Source: Schlesneria sp. DSM 10557 (GTDB lineage Bacteria > Planctomycetota > Planctomycetia > Planctomycetales > Planctomycetaceae). Taken from it: a stretch of 64,000 nucleotides of DNA. The translations under genes were made by a program, and so were the position numbers. The notes beneath the pieces are model-generated. The model was not told where the DNA came from and made no database searches. It was given only the letters and a program-made list of their open reading frames with translations. Shown here one piece after another: positions 28,640-38,607 of the stretch; the first letter of the stretch is position 1; the number at the start of each line of letters is the position of its first letter. The stretch is from NCBI RefSeq assembly GCF_041860085.1, contig NZ_CP124747.1, positions 372,001 through 436,000 of the forward strand, in the 5' to 3' direction.

Positions 28640-29425
28640 CTACTGTGCAAATTCGGGACGACGGCGGTTCAACTGATCCTTCAGGCGTGCGACGATGCTG
28701 GAATGCATCTGACTGACGCGTGATTCCGACAGTCCCAAAGTGGTACCGATTTCTTTCATCGTCAGCTCTTCATAGTAGTAGAGGATGATGATCAATCGCT
28801 CATTGCGGTTCAGCCCCTTGGTGACGAGCTTCATCACGTCACGTTTCTGGATGCTGTCGGTGGGGTCTTCCCCTTTGGTATCTTCGATGATATCGATTTC
28901 GCGGACGTCTTTGTAACTGTCCGTTTCGTACCATTTCTTGTTCAGGCTGACGAGATTGACGGCAGAAGCTTCTGACTTGTGCTTGTCATACTCTTCCATC
29001 GGCAGGCCCATCTTCTGGGCGATTTCTGCATCTGATGGAGGACGGCCGAGTTCGGCTTCCGCTTCCTTGCGTGCCGCTTCCAGCTTGCTGGCTTTGCTAC
29101 GGACAAGGCGTGGTACCCAGTCCATCGTGCGCAGTTCGTCGAGCATGGCACCGCGGATACGGGGGACGCAGTACGTTTCGAACTTGACGCCGCGGTCGAG
29201 GTCAAATGCTTCGATGGCATCCATCAATCCGAAAACTCCGGCGGAAATCAGATCGTTCAGATCGACTCCGTCGGGAAGCTTGGCCCAGACCCGTTCAGCG
29301 TTATATCGGACAAGCGGAAGAAATCGCTCGATAAGAGCGTTTCGCAAGTTCTGATTGGATTGATCTCGCTTAAAGTCCTGCCAGACCTGGGCGATTTCTT
29401 CGTCCGTTGCAACCTTCATTACCAT
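28640..29425 (-). CDS. fliA: Flagellar/motility sigma factor FliA (sigma-28 family)
   Basis: The protein has about 261 residues. Region 2 contains LPLVRYNAERVWAKLPDGVDLNDLISAGVFGLMDAIEAFD, then GVKFETYCVPRIRGAMLDELR and DWVPR, typical of the FliA/WhiG group. Region 3 has ELGRPPSDAEIAQKMG. Region 4 has LNRNERLIIILYYYEELTMKEIGTTLGLSESRVSQMHSSI, the helix-turn-helix for the -35 element. It directs RNA polymerase to late flagellar or motility genes. GGAGGG lies upstream of two neighbouring ATGs (29425 and 29419), and either may be used. It is downstream of flhA on the same strand but 830 bases away. Confidence 0.92.
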   Translation of the reverse strand: MVMKVATDEEIAQVWQDFKRDQSNQNLRNALIERFLPLVRYNAERVWAKLPDGVDLNDLISAGVFGLMDAIEAFDLDRGVKFETYCVPRIRGAMLDELRTMDWVPRLVRSKASKLEAARKEAEAELGRPPSDAEIAQKMGLPMEEYDKHKSEASAVNLVSLNKKWYETDSYKDVREIDIIEDTKGEDPTDSIQKRDVMKLVTKGLNRNERLIIILYYYEELTMKEIGTTLGLSESRVSQMHSSIVARLKDQLNRRRPEFAQ

Positions 29426-30255
29426 CACACCCTCCATGGTGAGCAACCGGCTTCCACAGCGTGATTCTCTGTGGACGTGGCGTCGATGCCCGCGCTGTGG
29501 TTATTTAGTTACCAGTATTCAATTCAAGCCGATTTGCGCTGTTGATCCGATTCTGGCTGAACGCTTCCACCTTCCTGGTGGACAGGTCAGACGTCCTCTG
29601 ATCAGACACTCCGCCATATCCCGTTCAATCATTATCGGCACAAGGAACCCTTCCATTTGAACTAATTCACTTTAATTCCCCCGAACGTCATAACCGGCCT
29701 CTTCTGGATCAAAGTGGAAAATTGGAAAAGAAGAAATCAAGATTTACGCGGCAATCATCAACTGAGTGTCTCCACAGGAAGGTAATTGCCTCAGGCCAGT
29801 AACTCGATTCGACATGGTTGAGCAAGGGCTCCCGACGGCTTGTCGATCCGGTAATCGTGGCATCACCGGAAGTGAGCTTTTCGATTCCGCAAGGTCAGGG
29901 GCACCTCGCGTCTGCCCCAGGTAGATAGGGGCGTAAACCGGATCATTCGTGTGCAAGGGTGTTGGCATCATCTGAATAAAGCTGCTGTTGTTGTGATTGG
30001 AGCGTGTCAAAGTACGGACGATGACTGTTGATCGAGCAACGGGGTGAACACCGTCAGCTGATCTACCCAGCCAATTGCAGTAGGCTGCGAAATTCAAATT
30101 GTGGAGTTGGGGAGAAAATCGTCGGCGATCTTGATTCGAGGGAGAGTCGATTCAAGATTGGTGCATGAACCCCGGTTGGGCCTGGGTTCTGCTCTATCAG
30201 TTGTCATCTGTTGTCAATTGCGCTGCAGTTGAATGGGAGGATTCAGTTGCAGTGA
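29426..30255. other. Long gap between flhA and fliA
   Basis: In many bacteria flhF and flhG lie here, but I see no GTPase or ATPase motif on either strand. A 117-codon frame on the minus strand (29744-30097) has no recognisable domain and is not convincing. Confidence 0.4.
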
Positions 30256-32445
30256 TCACGTCATGGCTGCGACCAGCGGGTGACGTTTTTGTCCATCGAG
30301 GGGCCTCTTCTGAGGAATCTTGATGGAGTTGATTGGAACTTGCCCATGTGGCTGAACCACCGTATCCCGGGAGATCTCCTGCAGGCTGAGTACTGCAAGT
30401 TTGGGGAGCGAGCTTTGGGTGATTTGCCGAAGGACGGGGCGAACCTGTGCCGAGCAGACGACGACTGGAAGATATCCTTCGCGAGTCAACCGGCTTGTCT
30501 GACGTGAAAGTTCGTGAGTGACACCTTCAATGATTTGCGGCGTTAACTTGATTGAAAGGCCTCGTTCAGATCCTTCAAAGCCGCCGCAGAGAACGTCTTC
30601 GAGTGCCGGATCGAGAGTGATTGCATGAATCACTCGATTTGCATCGCGGTACTGTTGACAGATTGTGCGACTGAGGGCGTTGCGAACGAGTTCGGTCAAC
30701 GTCGTGATATTGGTGGTCTGATCTGCGTAAGTTCCGAGAGTCTCCAGGATCGTTTCAAGGTCTCGAACCGGAACGTTTTCTCGCAGAAGATTGCAAAGGA
30801 TCTGGTGGACTTGAGCTGGTTTCAGAAGCGTTGGGATCAGTTCTTCGACCACCTTGGGTGAGGTTCGGGCGAGTGTTTCCAGTAGCTGATGAACATGCTG
30901 TCGGGTCAGCAGCTCGTCTGCATGTGTTTTGACGATCTCGGCCAGGTGAGCCATCAGCACGACGGCGGGCTCGACGACCTTATATCCGCAGACCTTTGCA
31001 TTCTCGACTTGCGATGACTCAATCCATTTCGCGGCGCGACCGGTGGATGGTTCGATGACGTCCTGGCCGTTCACCTCGCCGCTGACCAGCCCGGTGTTGA
31101 CTGCGAGCAGCATTTCGGGGCGAAGTACGCCGGAGGCCACCGTGACATTTCGAAGCTTGATTCGATAACCGCAGTCGCTCAATCGCAGGCTGTCGCGAAT
31201 TTTGACCTTCGGCAGGATGATTCCCAGCTCCAACGCAATCTTGTTTCGCAACTGAGTGACCCGGTCCATCAGATCGCCCCCGGCATCGGGGTCGGCCAAC
31301 TTGATCAGGCGAAAGCCGAGTTCAAGTTCGATTGGTTCAATGGCCAGTTTATCTTCTGGACGCTGCTCACGCTTGAACTGAGCGGGCGAGACGGAATGTA
31401 CTTGAGTCGAATTTACTGCCGGAGAGCTGTTCGCAGAGGCAGCGGCTTGTGTTTTCGACGAGGTGACTGATTTGACGCTCAGTCCGATCAGAACACAGCC
31501 GACGGCCAAAGTCGCCAGAGGAATCATGGGCAGGCCGGTGAAGGCCAGAGCGGATGCGAAGGCCGCCGCCAGGAATAGTGCCGTGGGCTCCTGGAACATC
31601 TGGTGAGCCGCATCGTGAGACAGGTTCGACTCGCGAGAACTTCGTGTCGCCAGTAACCCTGCAGCGATTGCGATCAGAAATCCGGGAACCTGCGAGACAA
31701 GACCGTCTCCGATAGTCAGGGTTGAGTAAACTTCCAGTGCATTGGGGATGGACATGCCATGCTGAATGACGCCGATAGACAAGCCGCCAACAAGATTGAT
31801 GACAGTGATCAGGACGCCTGCGATCGCATCACCGCGAACAAATTTACCGGCTCCATCCATGGCGGCATGAAAATCTGCCTGATCGGTCAGTTCCTGACGA
31901 CGGAGTCGTGCCTGTTCCTGGGTGATCGTCCCGGCAGCTACGTCGGCATCAATCGCCAATTGCTTGCCGGGGAGACTGTCGAGCGAGAACCGTGCAGCGA
32001 CTTCGCTGATTCTCGTGGCACCCTTTGTGACGACCACAAACTGAATCACCACGATAATTGCAAACAGGATCAGGCCAACGATCAGTTGCCCCTGAGCAAC
32101 GAATCGTCCGAAGGTTTCGATGACGACACCGGCGGCCTCTGTTCCTGCGGTGGGCCCCTGAGTCAGAATCAGGCGAGTCGAAGCAACGTTCAGAACGAGC
32201 CGAACCAGAGTCGTCACCAGCAGGAGTGACGGAAAGACGCTGAACTCCAGTGGTTTACGAACAGAAATCGTCGTCAGCAGGATCAGGACGGATGCGGTTA
32301 CGTTAGCAGCGAGCAAGAGGTCCAGGACGACTGGCGGCACGGGGGCAATCAGCACCAGGACGGAAAGGACCACCAGGATTGGAAAAACCATTCCCAGGGA
32401 ACTTCCTGCAACAGAGTGCGGACCGTGTCCGACAGCAGTGGTCAT
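30256..32445 (-). CDS. flhA: Flagellar export apparatus protein FlhA
   Basis: The protein has 729 residues from ATG 32445, which follows GGAG. The N-terminal half has about eight membrane helices (from MVFPILVVLSVLVLIAPVPP onward). The FHIPEP signature RISEVAARFSLDSLPGKQL, followed by AIDADVAAG, lies in the cytoplasmic loop after helix 4. The C-terminal half is the soluble domain that forms the nonameric docking ring for export substrates and chaperones (DLMDRVTQLRNKIALELGI, later VRNALSRTICQQY). It belongs to the flagellar type III secretion gate. Close homologues occur in virulence secretion systems, but the nearby fliA supports the flagellar type. Confidence 0.95.
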   Translation of the reverse strand: MTTAVGHGPHSVAGSSLGMVFPILVVLSVLVLIAPVPPVVLDLLLAANVTASVLILLTTISVRKPLEFSVFPSLLLVTTLVRLVLNVASTRLILTQGPTAGTEAAGVVIETFGRFVAQGQLIVGLILFAIIVVIQFVVVTKGATRISEVAARFSLDSLPGKQLAIDADVAAGTITQEQARLRRQELTDQADFHAAMDGAGKFVRGDAIAGVLITVINLVGGLSIGVIQHGMSIPNALEVYSTLTIGDGLVSQVPGFLIAIAAGLLATRSSRESNLSHDAAHQMFQEPTALFLAAAFASALAFTGLPMIPLATLAVGCVLIGLSVKSVTSSKTQAAASANSSPAVNSTQVHSVSPAQFKREQRPEDKLAIEPIELELGFRLIKLADPDAGGDLMDRVTQLRNKIALELGIILPKVKIRDSLRLSDCGYRIKLRNVTVASGVLRPEMLLAVNTGLVSGEVNGQDVIEPSTGRAAKWIESSQVENAKVCGYKVVEPAVVLMAHLAEIVKTHADELLTRQHVHQLLETLARTSPKVVEELIPTLLKPAQVHQILCNLLRENVPVRDLETILETLGTYADQTTNITTLTELVRNALSRTICQQYRDANRVIHAITLDPALEDVLCGGFEGSERGLSIKLTPQIIEGVTHELSRQTSRLTREGYLPVVVCSAQVRPVLRQITQSSLPKLAVLSLQEISRDTVVQPHGQVPINSIKIPQKRPLDGQKRHPLVAAMT

Positions 32446-33004
32446 GTTGACTCCACGCAACGAAATGATCGCGTCGCCGAAAGTGACGTGATACGAACGA
32501 ATTGAATGAGGAAAAGGAGAAGTGCGGGCGATTGATAAGAGAAAGAGAAATGTCTGTCCAGATGAATGGGATCTGTTCGGTGCCCGATTCTACGTCACCA
32601 TTCCCAAACAGGAGTGACTGCAGGCAGGACTTGCCGGAGCGCCGCCCGAAAGCGTTCAAAACGAGCTAAATTGGCCGCAATTAAGGAATTTGTCTCATTG
32701 GATGCGAGCTGACGGAGCTGAATTTCCACTCGCTGCCGGGAAAGCGAGCTGAATGTTGAGGGGAGACTGCATACAGAGAGGGCAATTTATCGAGCGGGAA
32801 CATGGGGCGTCCCGCACCGTTACCTCTTATTTCTCTGAACAAATTGACACTGGCCCAAGTCACAACGCGCACGTGTCGCCAAAACCTCGCACACGGCTGA
32901 GAGCCACCTTATGGCGCCAGAATTGCGCCGGCTCACACATCTCAGGGGATAACCCAGCTTGTTGAAGTTGAGATGGGCACCGTATGTTGGCCATATGACC
33001 TGAA
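32446..33004. other. Gap upstream of flhA
   Basis: It lies between rarA and flhA, both leftward, and should contain the flhA promoter. No gene is recognised. Confidence 0.35.
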
Positions 33005-34336
33005 TTACTCAGGTTGAGAATCCGGTGCCGTTCTGCGCATTTGTCGCAGTTGATCCAGTCGTCGCTTCATCTCTGTTTCCGCGCCCCGCTCAACCGGTTC
33101 GTAGTAACTGCGATCGACTCCCAGATAATCCTGAGCGATCCAGCCCTCAGGGGCGTCGTGCGGGTATTCGTAACCCTTGCCATGCTCGAGTCTGGCTGCA
33201 CCTTGGTAGTGTGCGTCCCGCAGATGGACTGGGACGGGCAGCAGTCGTGAATTGGTGACATCCTCCATCGCAGCGTCGATGGCCTTGTAAGCCGCATTCG
33301 ATTTCTGTGCGAGGGCCAGATAGGTCACTGCCTGGGCGAGAATGATTCGGCATTCCGGCATTCCGATGAATTCCGTGGCGGCTGCCGCGGACTGGGCCAG
33401 GACCAGGCCGTGGGGATCCGCATTACCGATGTCTTCAGCGGCCGAGATCACCAGCCGACGTGCGACAAACCGGGGTTCCTCGCCCGCTGCCAGCATCCGG
33501 GCCATCCAGTAGATGGCTGCGTCCGGGTCGCTGCCACGGATACTCTTGATCATGGCGCTCGCTGCGTCGTAGTGATCATCTCCATCGGCGTCGTAGCGAA
33601 TCTGCTTTTTCTGGATCGATTCTTCGGCCGCGGCCAGATCAAACTCAGCGGTCTTCGGATCGAGCGACAACACGCCGATTTCCAGGGCGGTCAACGCCCG
33701 GCGGGCATCGCCATCGCAGACGGTGGCCAGAAATTGCAGTGCCTCAGGTGTCGCTGTGACTTTTTTTGCTCCCAGACCCCGCACGGCGTCTTTGAGTGCG
33801 GCTTCGAGCAGGTAAACGACATCCTCCGTCGAGAGGGGTTGCAACTCAAAGATCTGGCTGCGGCTCAGCAAGGGCGAAATAAACGCGAAGAAGGGATTGG
33901 CCGTCGTCGCTGCGACAAGTGAGACAATTCCATCCTCCACATCGGGCAAGAGGACATTCTGTTGCTGTTTGTTGAAATGGTGCAGTTCGTCGATGAAGAG
34001 AACTGTCCGGTTTCCGCCAGTGGAAACATCCGCGCGTGCTTTGTCGAGCACGTCGCGCAGCTCTTTGACTCCCGCAGCGGCAGCGTTCAACGAACGGAAC
34101 GTTCGCTTGGTGTGTTTGGCGATGAGTTCGGCCAGGGATGTCTTGCCTGTTCCCGGTGGCCCGTAGAAAACAACCGATGAGATTCGGTCCGCCTCCAGCA
34201 TCCGGCGGAGAAGCTTGCCGGGGGCGAGGATATGGTGCTGTCCGACAAATTCACTCAGTGTTCTTGGTCGCATCCGCGCGGCTAAGGGGCGAACCGCGTT
34301 GCGATGCTCTGCTTCCAGCCGGTCGAACAAGGCCAT
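33005..34336 (-). CDS. rarA: Replication-associated recombination protein RarA (MgsA), AAA ATPase
   Basis: The 443-residue protein has the full RarA layout. It begins with PLAARMRPRTLSEFVGQHHIL, followed by Walker A YGPPGTGKTSLAEL, sensor region TFRSLNAAAAGVKELRDVL, Walker B TVLFIDELHHFNKQQQ, and ATTANPFFAFISPLLSR with the arginine finger. The C-terminal oligomerisation part has YDAASAMIKSIRGSDPDAAIYWMARM, then NADPHGLVLAQSA and GKGYEYPHDAPEGWI. The protein acts on stalled replication forks with SSB and DNA polymerase III. The gene is a housekeeping one, with no operon partner here. Confidence 0.93.
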   Translation of the reverse strand: MALFDRLEAEHRNAVRPLAARMRPRTLSEFVGQHHILAPGKLLRRMLEADRISSVVFYGPPGTGKTSLAELIAKHTKRTFRSLNAAAAGVKELRDVLDKARADVSTGGNRTVLFIDELHHFNKQQQNVLLPDVEDGIVSLVAATTANPFFAFISPLLSRSQIFELQPLSTEDVVYLLEAALKDAVRGLGAKKVTATPEALQFLATVCDGDARRALTALEIGVLSLDPKTAEFDLAAAEESIQKKQIRYDADGDDHYDAASAMIKSIRGSDPDAAIYWMARMLAAGEEPRFVARRLVISAAEDIGNADPHGLVLAQSAAAATEFIGMPECRIILAQAVTYLALAQKSNAAYKAIDAAMEDVTNSRLLPVPVHLRDAHYQGAARLEHGKGYEYPHDAPEGWIAQDYLGVDRSYYEPVERGAETEMKRRLDQLRQMRRTAPDSQPE

Positions 34337-34819
34337 GAAAAATCGTCTCGCTGGATAAAAAGAAGCCTCCGCCAGTGCCGTTGGAACGCTGAGGTTCTGA
34401 ACCCAAAGGATTCAGGGGGGAGCCTCATGTCCGGGTTGTGTGAGCCGGGAAGGCACCGAAGTGCGATCGCGGATATACACGCGGCCGAACTAGAAAACTC
34501 CCGCATGAAGAAGTTGTAGGGTCAACGCACAAGCCCCGTATCGAACACGGCAGAGGTTTCTCGAATCCCGAAGGATCCGAGATCGATGCTAACGAGGGGC
34601 AGGCCCACATTCAAGACGAATGGCGAGCGCAGTTTTCGAACGATCGCCGTTCAGCGGACTCACACTCACGCGCCTCAGACACGCCCCAATTTGACGCCGG
34701 TCGGTAACTGATGGCGGTGCAAGACTTAACTGGAATGTGACTGGCTTCGTCCGAACCGAGACGAGATGAGGGCGATCGGAAAATATTCTTATGAAAAACG
34801 GGGGACGCAGGTCTGCATT
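34337..34819. other. Intergenic gap
   Basis: No gene is recognised. A compact self-complementary stretch around 34424-34450 (CCTCATGTCCGGGTTGTG, then TGAGCCGGG) could fold, but I cannot assign it to an RNA family. Confidence 0.3.
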
Positions 34820-36088
34820 TCACGACACCGCGTAGGTTCTCACAAAGTCCTCATCGACGGTGATTCCCAGTCCCGGACCGGTCGGTACATCGATGAGACC
34901 ATCTTTGAGAGGGAACGAGCCCTTGGCGATTCCGTCGCGCCACGGGTTTTCGGACTGATCGAGTTCCAGAAGGGGCGTGTCAGTAGGCAGGCCCCAGTGT
35001 GGGTCGGGCAGCAAAGAGACAAGGTGGGTTGTGGCGGCGATCAGGATGTCACTCCCCCAGCAGTGCGGGATGCAACGGATGCCGGAAAGGGCAGCAGTCT
35101 CGGCAATGTAAAGGGCTTCACCCAGGCCTCCACACAGACTGATATCGGGCTGGATAATGTCCATCGCCCGCCGGTCGATCAGATCCTTGGCGCTGGCTCG
35201 GGAGTCAACCACTTCCCCCGCAGCCAACGATAAGGGGAGCTTCCGACGCAATTCTTCATACCCGGCATAGCGAGGGGACTGGGGAAGTGGTTCTTCAAAC
35301 GCTTCGAAGCCGAGTCGATTCAAAACATTTCCCATCCTGACTGCCGATTCCAGCGTGTAGGCCCCGTTTCCGTCGGCCATCAGCAGAATGTCGGGACCGA
35401 CTGCGTCTCTGACAGCTTCAGCGACTTTGGCTTCACGGGCGACGGAATATCGTCCCAGTCGCATTTTCATCGCTTTGAAGCCGAGTTTCTTCTTCTCGAC
35501 TGCCTCTTCGGCGTAGTGATCTTCCGGCTGAAGGCCTTCCAGGTAGTTCATGGCCGATGCGTAGGCGGGGATCCGGTCGCGGAGTCGTCCACCGAAGAGT
35601 TCTGCAACGGGTAAGTTGAGGGCTTTTCCTCGCAGATCGTTAAGGGCGATGTCCACTCCCCCTACCGCAAGTCCGTTTCCGAAGTTCGCTCCCCACATTT
35701 GCCGCCAGAGTCGACGGTATTCAAGGGGATTTTTCCCAATGAGCTGAGGGGCCAGCACCTCGTCGATTGCCGCTCGAATGCCCCCAATCGGAATGGTTTC
35801 GCCCCAGCCGACCAGTCCCGAATCGGATTCAATTTTGACGAGCAGGACTTCTCGCGTGGAATCGAGAGGTAGGGAGACGGACACGCCGAAAGGACGCTTC
35901 AAAGTTGTCCGGAGCAAATAGGTTTTGACCGAAGCAATTTTGAGCTTGGGAGCCCCAGAAGGCGCTGCCTCTTCGGCAGCTCTCAGCGGTTCTGGAAACC
36001 TTCCTCTCCCCCATGCCGCGAGGAAGGCGCCGGATGCCATCGCGCCATAAACCAGAAAATTCCGTCGATTGGTTCGAATTGGATTCAT
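34820..36088 (-). CDS. Enolase-superfamily (mandelate racemase/muconate lactonizing) enzyme with Tat signal
   Basis: The 422-residue protein starts with a Tat-type signal (TNRRNFLVYGAMASGAFLAAWG), so it is predicted to be exported. The barrel contains KAMKMRLG (KxK-like second Lys as base), metal ligands Asp in LMADGNGAY, Glu in FEAFEEPLPQ and Glu in SLAAGEVVDS, and His in CIPHCWGSD at the end of the barrel, as in the mandelate-racemase subgroup. The capping domain is N-terminal (YLLRTTLKRPFGVSVS). Members abstract an alpha-proton of a carboxylate, for example sugar-acid dehydratases or racemases. The substrate is unknown. It is divergent from lysC with no clear functional link. Confidence 0.85.
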   Translation of the reverse strand: MNPIRTNRRNFLVYGAMASGAFLAAWGRGRFPEPLRAAEEAAPSGAPKLKIASVKTYLLRTTLKRPFGVSVSLPLDSTREVLLVKIESDSGLVGWGETIPIGGIRAAIDEVLAPQLIGKNPLEYRRLWRQMWGANFGNGLAVGGVDIALNDLRGKALNLPVAELFGGRLRDRIPAYASAMNYLEGLQPEDHYAEEAVEKKKLGFKAMKMRLGRYSVAREAKVAEAVRDAVGPDILLMADGNGAYTLESAVRMGNVLNRLGFEAFEEPLPQSPRYAGYEELRRKLPLSLAAGEVVDSRASAKDLIDRRAMDIIQPDISLCGGLGEALYIAETAALSGIRCIPHCWGSDILIAATTHLVSLLPDPHWGLPTDTPLLELDQSENPWRDGIAKGSFPLKDGLIDVPTGPGLGITVDEDFVRTYAVS

Positions 36089-36560
36089 CCGACTACTTCC
36101 GTTGAGGTGATCGAATCAGGGGCGACGACAAGGATTGTCCGGGTCTGTAGAGCTACAACTGCCGAGCCTGAAATCATTTCCGACAGCAGGACAGGGAATG
36201 GTGAAAGGAGTCAACGATAAGCGGCCGTCACGTTGACGGATTTATAGACATTGATTTATGCGAGGCTACCCTTGTCAGAAAGGGGCTGTCAAACGCACTC
36301 ACGGAGCGATGGACGCCAGACGACAACCTGGCTGTAGAAGACCACGCGTCGTCCCGGGGCAGTCCGTTGGTGCTGTCAGCGAAGACGACGTGTTCATCGC
36401 CGTCGGTCCATGCCCGGAAAAGGCGGAATCTCGTCGCTGTGGAAAACTTCTGCTATTCTATCGGGCTTCATCGGTGCGCCAGAACGACGGGGTTCACTCG
36501 AGGTTGTGCCCGGTAAGGGAAGAAATAGTCGTAATCGGATACTTTTTTCGGAAGATTCAC
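36089..36560. other. Divergent region upstream of lysC
   Basis: No lysine-riboswitch features were recognised. TTGACG at 36233 inside the small inverted repeat CCGTCACGTTGACGG could be a -35 element, but the -10 partner is weak. The reading frame of lysC is open back to 36258 without any family similarity, so this part is treated as non-coding. Confidence 0.35.
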
Positions 36561-38351
36561 GTGGCGTTGATCGTACAAAAATTCGGTGGCTCCAGTGTCG
36601 CGGATGCTCAAAGAATCATGTCCGCAGCCAAGCGGGCTGTAGACGCGAAACGAGCCGGCAACCAGGTTGTGATGGTCATTAGTGCTCGTGGAGACAAAAC
36701 GGACGAACTGATCGACCTCGCCCGCCAAGTCAGTGAAGTTCCGCCTCCACGGGAAATGGACATGCTTCTGGCGACCGGTGAGCAGGAATCTGTTGCCCTG
36801 GTCGCTATGGCGGTTCAGGCCTTGGGTGAACCGGCCATCAGCCTGACCGGTTACCAGATCGGTATCCTCACCGATTCGACCTATACGAAGGCACGAATTC
36901 GCGAAATCAAAACAGACCGCATGCGGAAAGCCCTTGCCGAAGGGAAGATCGTCGTCGCCGCTGGCTTTCAGGGGATCGATGACGACTTCAACATCACGAC
37001 CCTGGGAAGGGGTGGAAGTGATACCACCGCGACGGCGCTGGCGGCGGTGCTGGAAGCGGATGTTTGTGAAATCTACACCGATGTCGAGGGGATTTTCACG
37101 ACCGACCCGCGGATGATTAAGAATGCTCGCAAGCTTCCCCGGATTTCTTACGACGAGATGCTGGAACTGACCAGTCTCGGCGGCGGAAAGATGCACTCGC
37201 GTTCCATCGAGTTCGCCAAGAAATACCGTGTCCTCCTGCAGGTGCGGCCTGCCTACACGGACGGCGAAGGAACACTCATCGCCCCACTTCAGGACGGCAC
37301 GGTTCCAATGGTGACCGGCGTGGCTCTCGTCAAGAGCGAGGCGATCGTGAATCTGCGTCAGCTCCCCGACCGCCCCGGGGTGCTGGCAACTCTGTTTACC
37401 AAGATGGCCGAACGTCGGATTCCGATCGACATGGTGATCCAGGACATCGCCGAAGAAGGGATCGCCGAGGTCACCTTCACCGTGCCGCAGGACGATCTGG
37501 CCGAAGCACTCACCGCGGCGGAACAGGCTGTACGGGCCTTGGGATTCGGGGAAGTCCATCACGGTACAAACGTCGCGAAAGTCTCGGTTGTCGGTGCGGG
37601 AATGCGAACCCACACCGGCGTCGCAGCTCAGATGTTCAAATCGCTTTCGGATTCGGGCGTCAACATCCAGATGATCACGACCAGCGAAATCAAGATCTCG
37701 GTCCTGGTCAACCGCGACCAGCGTGAACAGGCACTGAAGTCCGTTCACGAAGGGTTCCAACTGGATCAGGAAATCTCGACCCCGCCTGCAATCGGCTTTG
37801 CACAGATCGGAAAACCCAAGTCGCACGTTTCGCGTGATGAACTCGAACGAGACGTCGTTTCCCGGCTGGCGAGCATGGAAGACATTGTTGTCAGTGAGGT
37901 TCAACTCGACACAAACCAGTCCCGGATCACGGTTCGCAATATCGCGGATCAGCCTGGAGTGGCTGCCGAAATTTTCGCGGCGGTCGCCGAAGGTGGCGTG
38001 ATGGTCGACCTGATTGTGCAGAATATCGGACACGGTCATCAGGCCGATATCTCGTTCACCGTCCCGCGAACGGATCTGGAACGCTGTCTGCTATTACTGC
38101 GTGAACTGGTCGAGCGATGGCCGGGGACCAACGTCAGCTTCGAGAAAGAAATCGCCATGCTTTCAGTCATGGGGATTGGACTGCGAAGTCATACTGGGGT
38201 CGGCGAGAAGATGTTCCGCGCGCTGGCTTCTGCGGCTGTGAACATCCAGATGGTCAACACCAGCGAGATTCGAATCAGTGCGGTCGTGGCTCCCAAGGAC
38301 GCCACAAAAGCACATACTGCCCTGCTGAATGTTTTTGGCCGGGAACACTGA
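36561..38351 (+). CDS. lysC: Aspartate kinase with four ACT domains
   Basis: The protein has 596 residues from GTG 36561, which follows GGAAGA and starts exactly at the family N-terminus (ALIVQKFGGSSVADAQRI). The kinase core shows KFGGSS, FQGIDDDFNITTLGRGGSDTTA and DVEGIFTTDPR. Two ACT pairs follow: about 265-410 (LPDRPGVLATLF, then MRTHTGVAAQMF and NIQMITTSEIKISVLV) and about 440-590 (IADQPGVAAEIF, then LRSHTGVGEKMF and NIQMVNTSEIRISAVV). It phosphorylates aspartate, the first step to lysine, methionine and threonine, and ACT pairs bind feedback effectors. The duplicated four-ACT form is known from cyanobacteria and planctomycetes. dapF at the right edge belongs to the same pathway. Confidence 0.95.
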   Translation: MALIVQKFGGSSVADAQRIMSAAKRAVDAKRAGNQVVMVISARGDKTDELIDLARQVSEVPPPREMDMLLATGEQESVALVAMAVQALGEPAISLTGYQIGILTDSTYTKARIREIKTDRMRKALAEGKIVVAAGFQGIDDDFNITTLGRGGSDTTATALAAVLEADVCEIYTDVEGIFTTDPRMIKNARKLPRISYDEMLELTSLGGGKMHSRSIEFAKKYRVLLQVRPAYTDGEGTLIAPLQDGTVPMVTGVALVKSEAIVNLRQLPDRPGVLATLFTKMAERRIPIDMVIQDIAEEGIAEVTFTVPQDDLAEALTAAEQAVRALGFGEVHHGTNVAKVSVVGAGMRTHTGVAAQMFKSLSDSGVNIQMITTSEIKISVLVNRDQREQALKSVHEGFQLDQEISTPPAIGFAQIGKPKSHVSRDELERDVVSRLASMEDIVVSEVQLDTNQSRITVRNIADQPGVAAEIFAAVAEGGVMVDLIVQNIGHGHQADISFTVPRTDLERCLLLLRELVERWPGTNVSFEKEIAMLSVMGIGLRSHTGVGEKMFRALASAAVNIQMVNTSEIRISAVVAPKDATKAHTALLNVFGREH

Positions 38352-38377
38352 GAGTTCCGGTATCGCTGAAGCCGATT

Positions 38378-38413
38378 TCACGGGATCCTGCAGTCGATTG
38401 CGGGGTCCCGTGA
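38378..38413 (+). terminator. Hairpin after lysC
   Basis: The stem TCACGGGA / TCCCGTGA (8 bp) with a 20-base loop is followed by TTTCAT, 26 bases after the lysC stop codon. The T-run is short, so this is a weak terminator candidate. Confidence 0.5.
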
Positions 38414-38607
38414 TTTCATAAAAGCCGTCGGCAGAGGTGAATTTCACTGTCTCAGACCTGCAGCAGTCCAGTTACCTTGATTACCGCATCCTCAACGTCG
38501 AGTCTGGCTCCATTTGCTGTCACCGTCGATGGACTTGGCCGCATTCACTGATGAGTCGTTTTCAGAATGTGTTACCGCGAGGACTTACGGCAGGAGACCG
38601 AACGACC

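Noticed and set aside
29744-30097. Minus-strand frame of 117 codons between flhA and fliA, considered as a missing flagellar gene
   Set aside because: No P-loop, no hydrophobic core pattern and no ribosome binding site; it does not resemble FlhF, FlhG or any flagellar protein.
34424-34470. Self-complementary stretch after rarA, considered as part of a group II intron or another structured RNA
   Set aside because: No reverse transcriptase, no domain V-like hairpin and no splice borders could be identified.
36250-36560. Possible lysine riboswitch in front of lysC
   Set aside because: The conserved core elements of the lysine riboswitch are not recognisable and the four ACT domains already give feedback control.
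36468-38039. Open frame of 523 codons antisense to lysC
   Set aside because: It mirrors the codon pattern of the well-supported aspartate kinase, and no motif or signal is visible in its translation. Long antisense frames are common opposite GC-rich genes.
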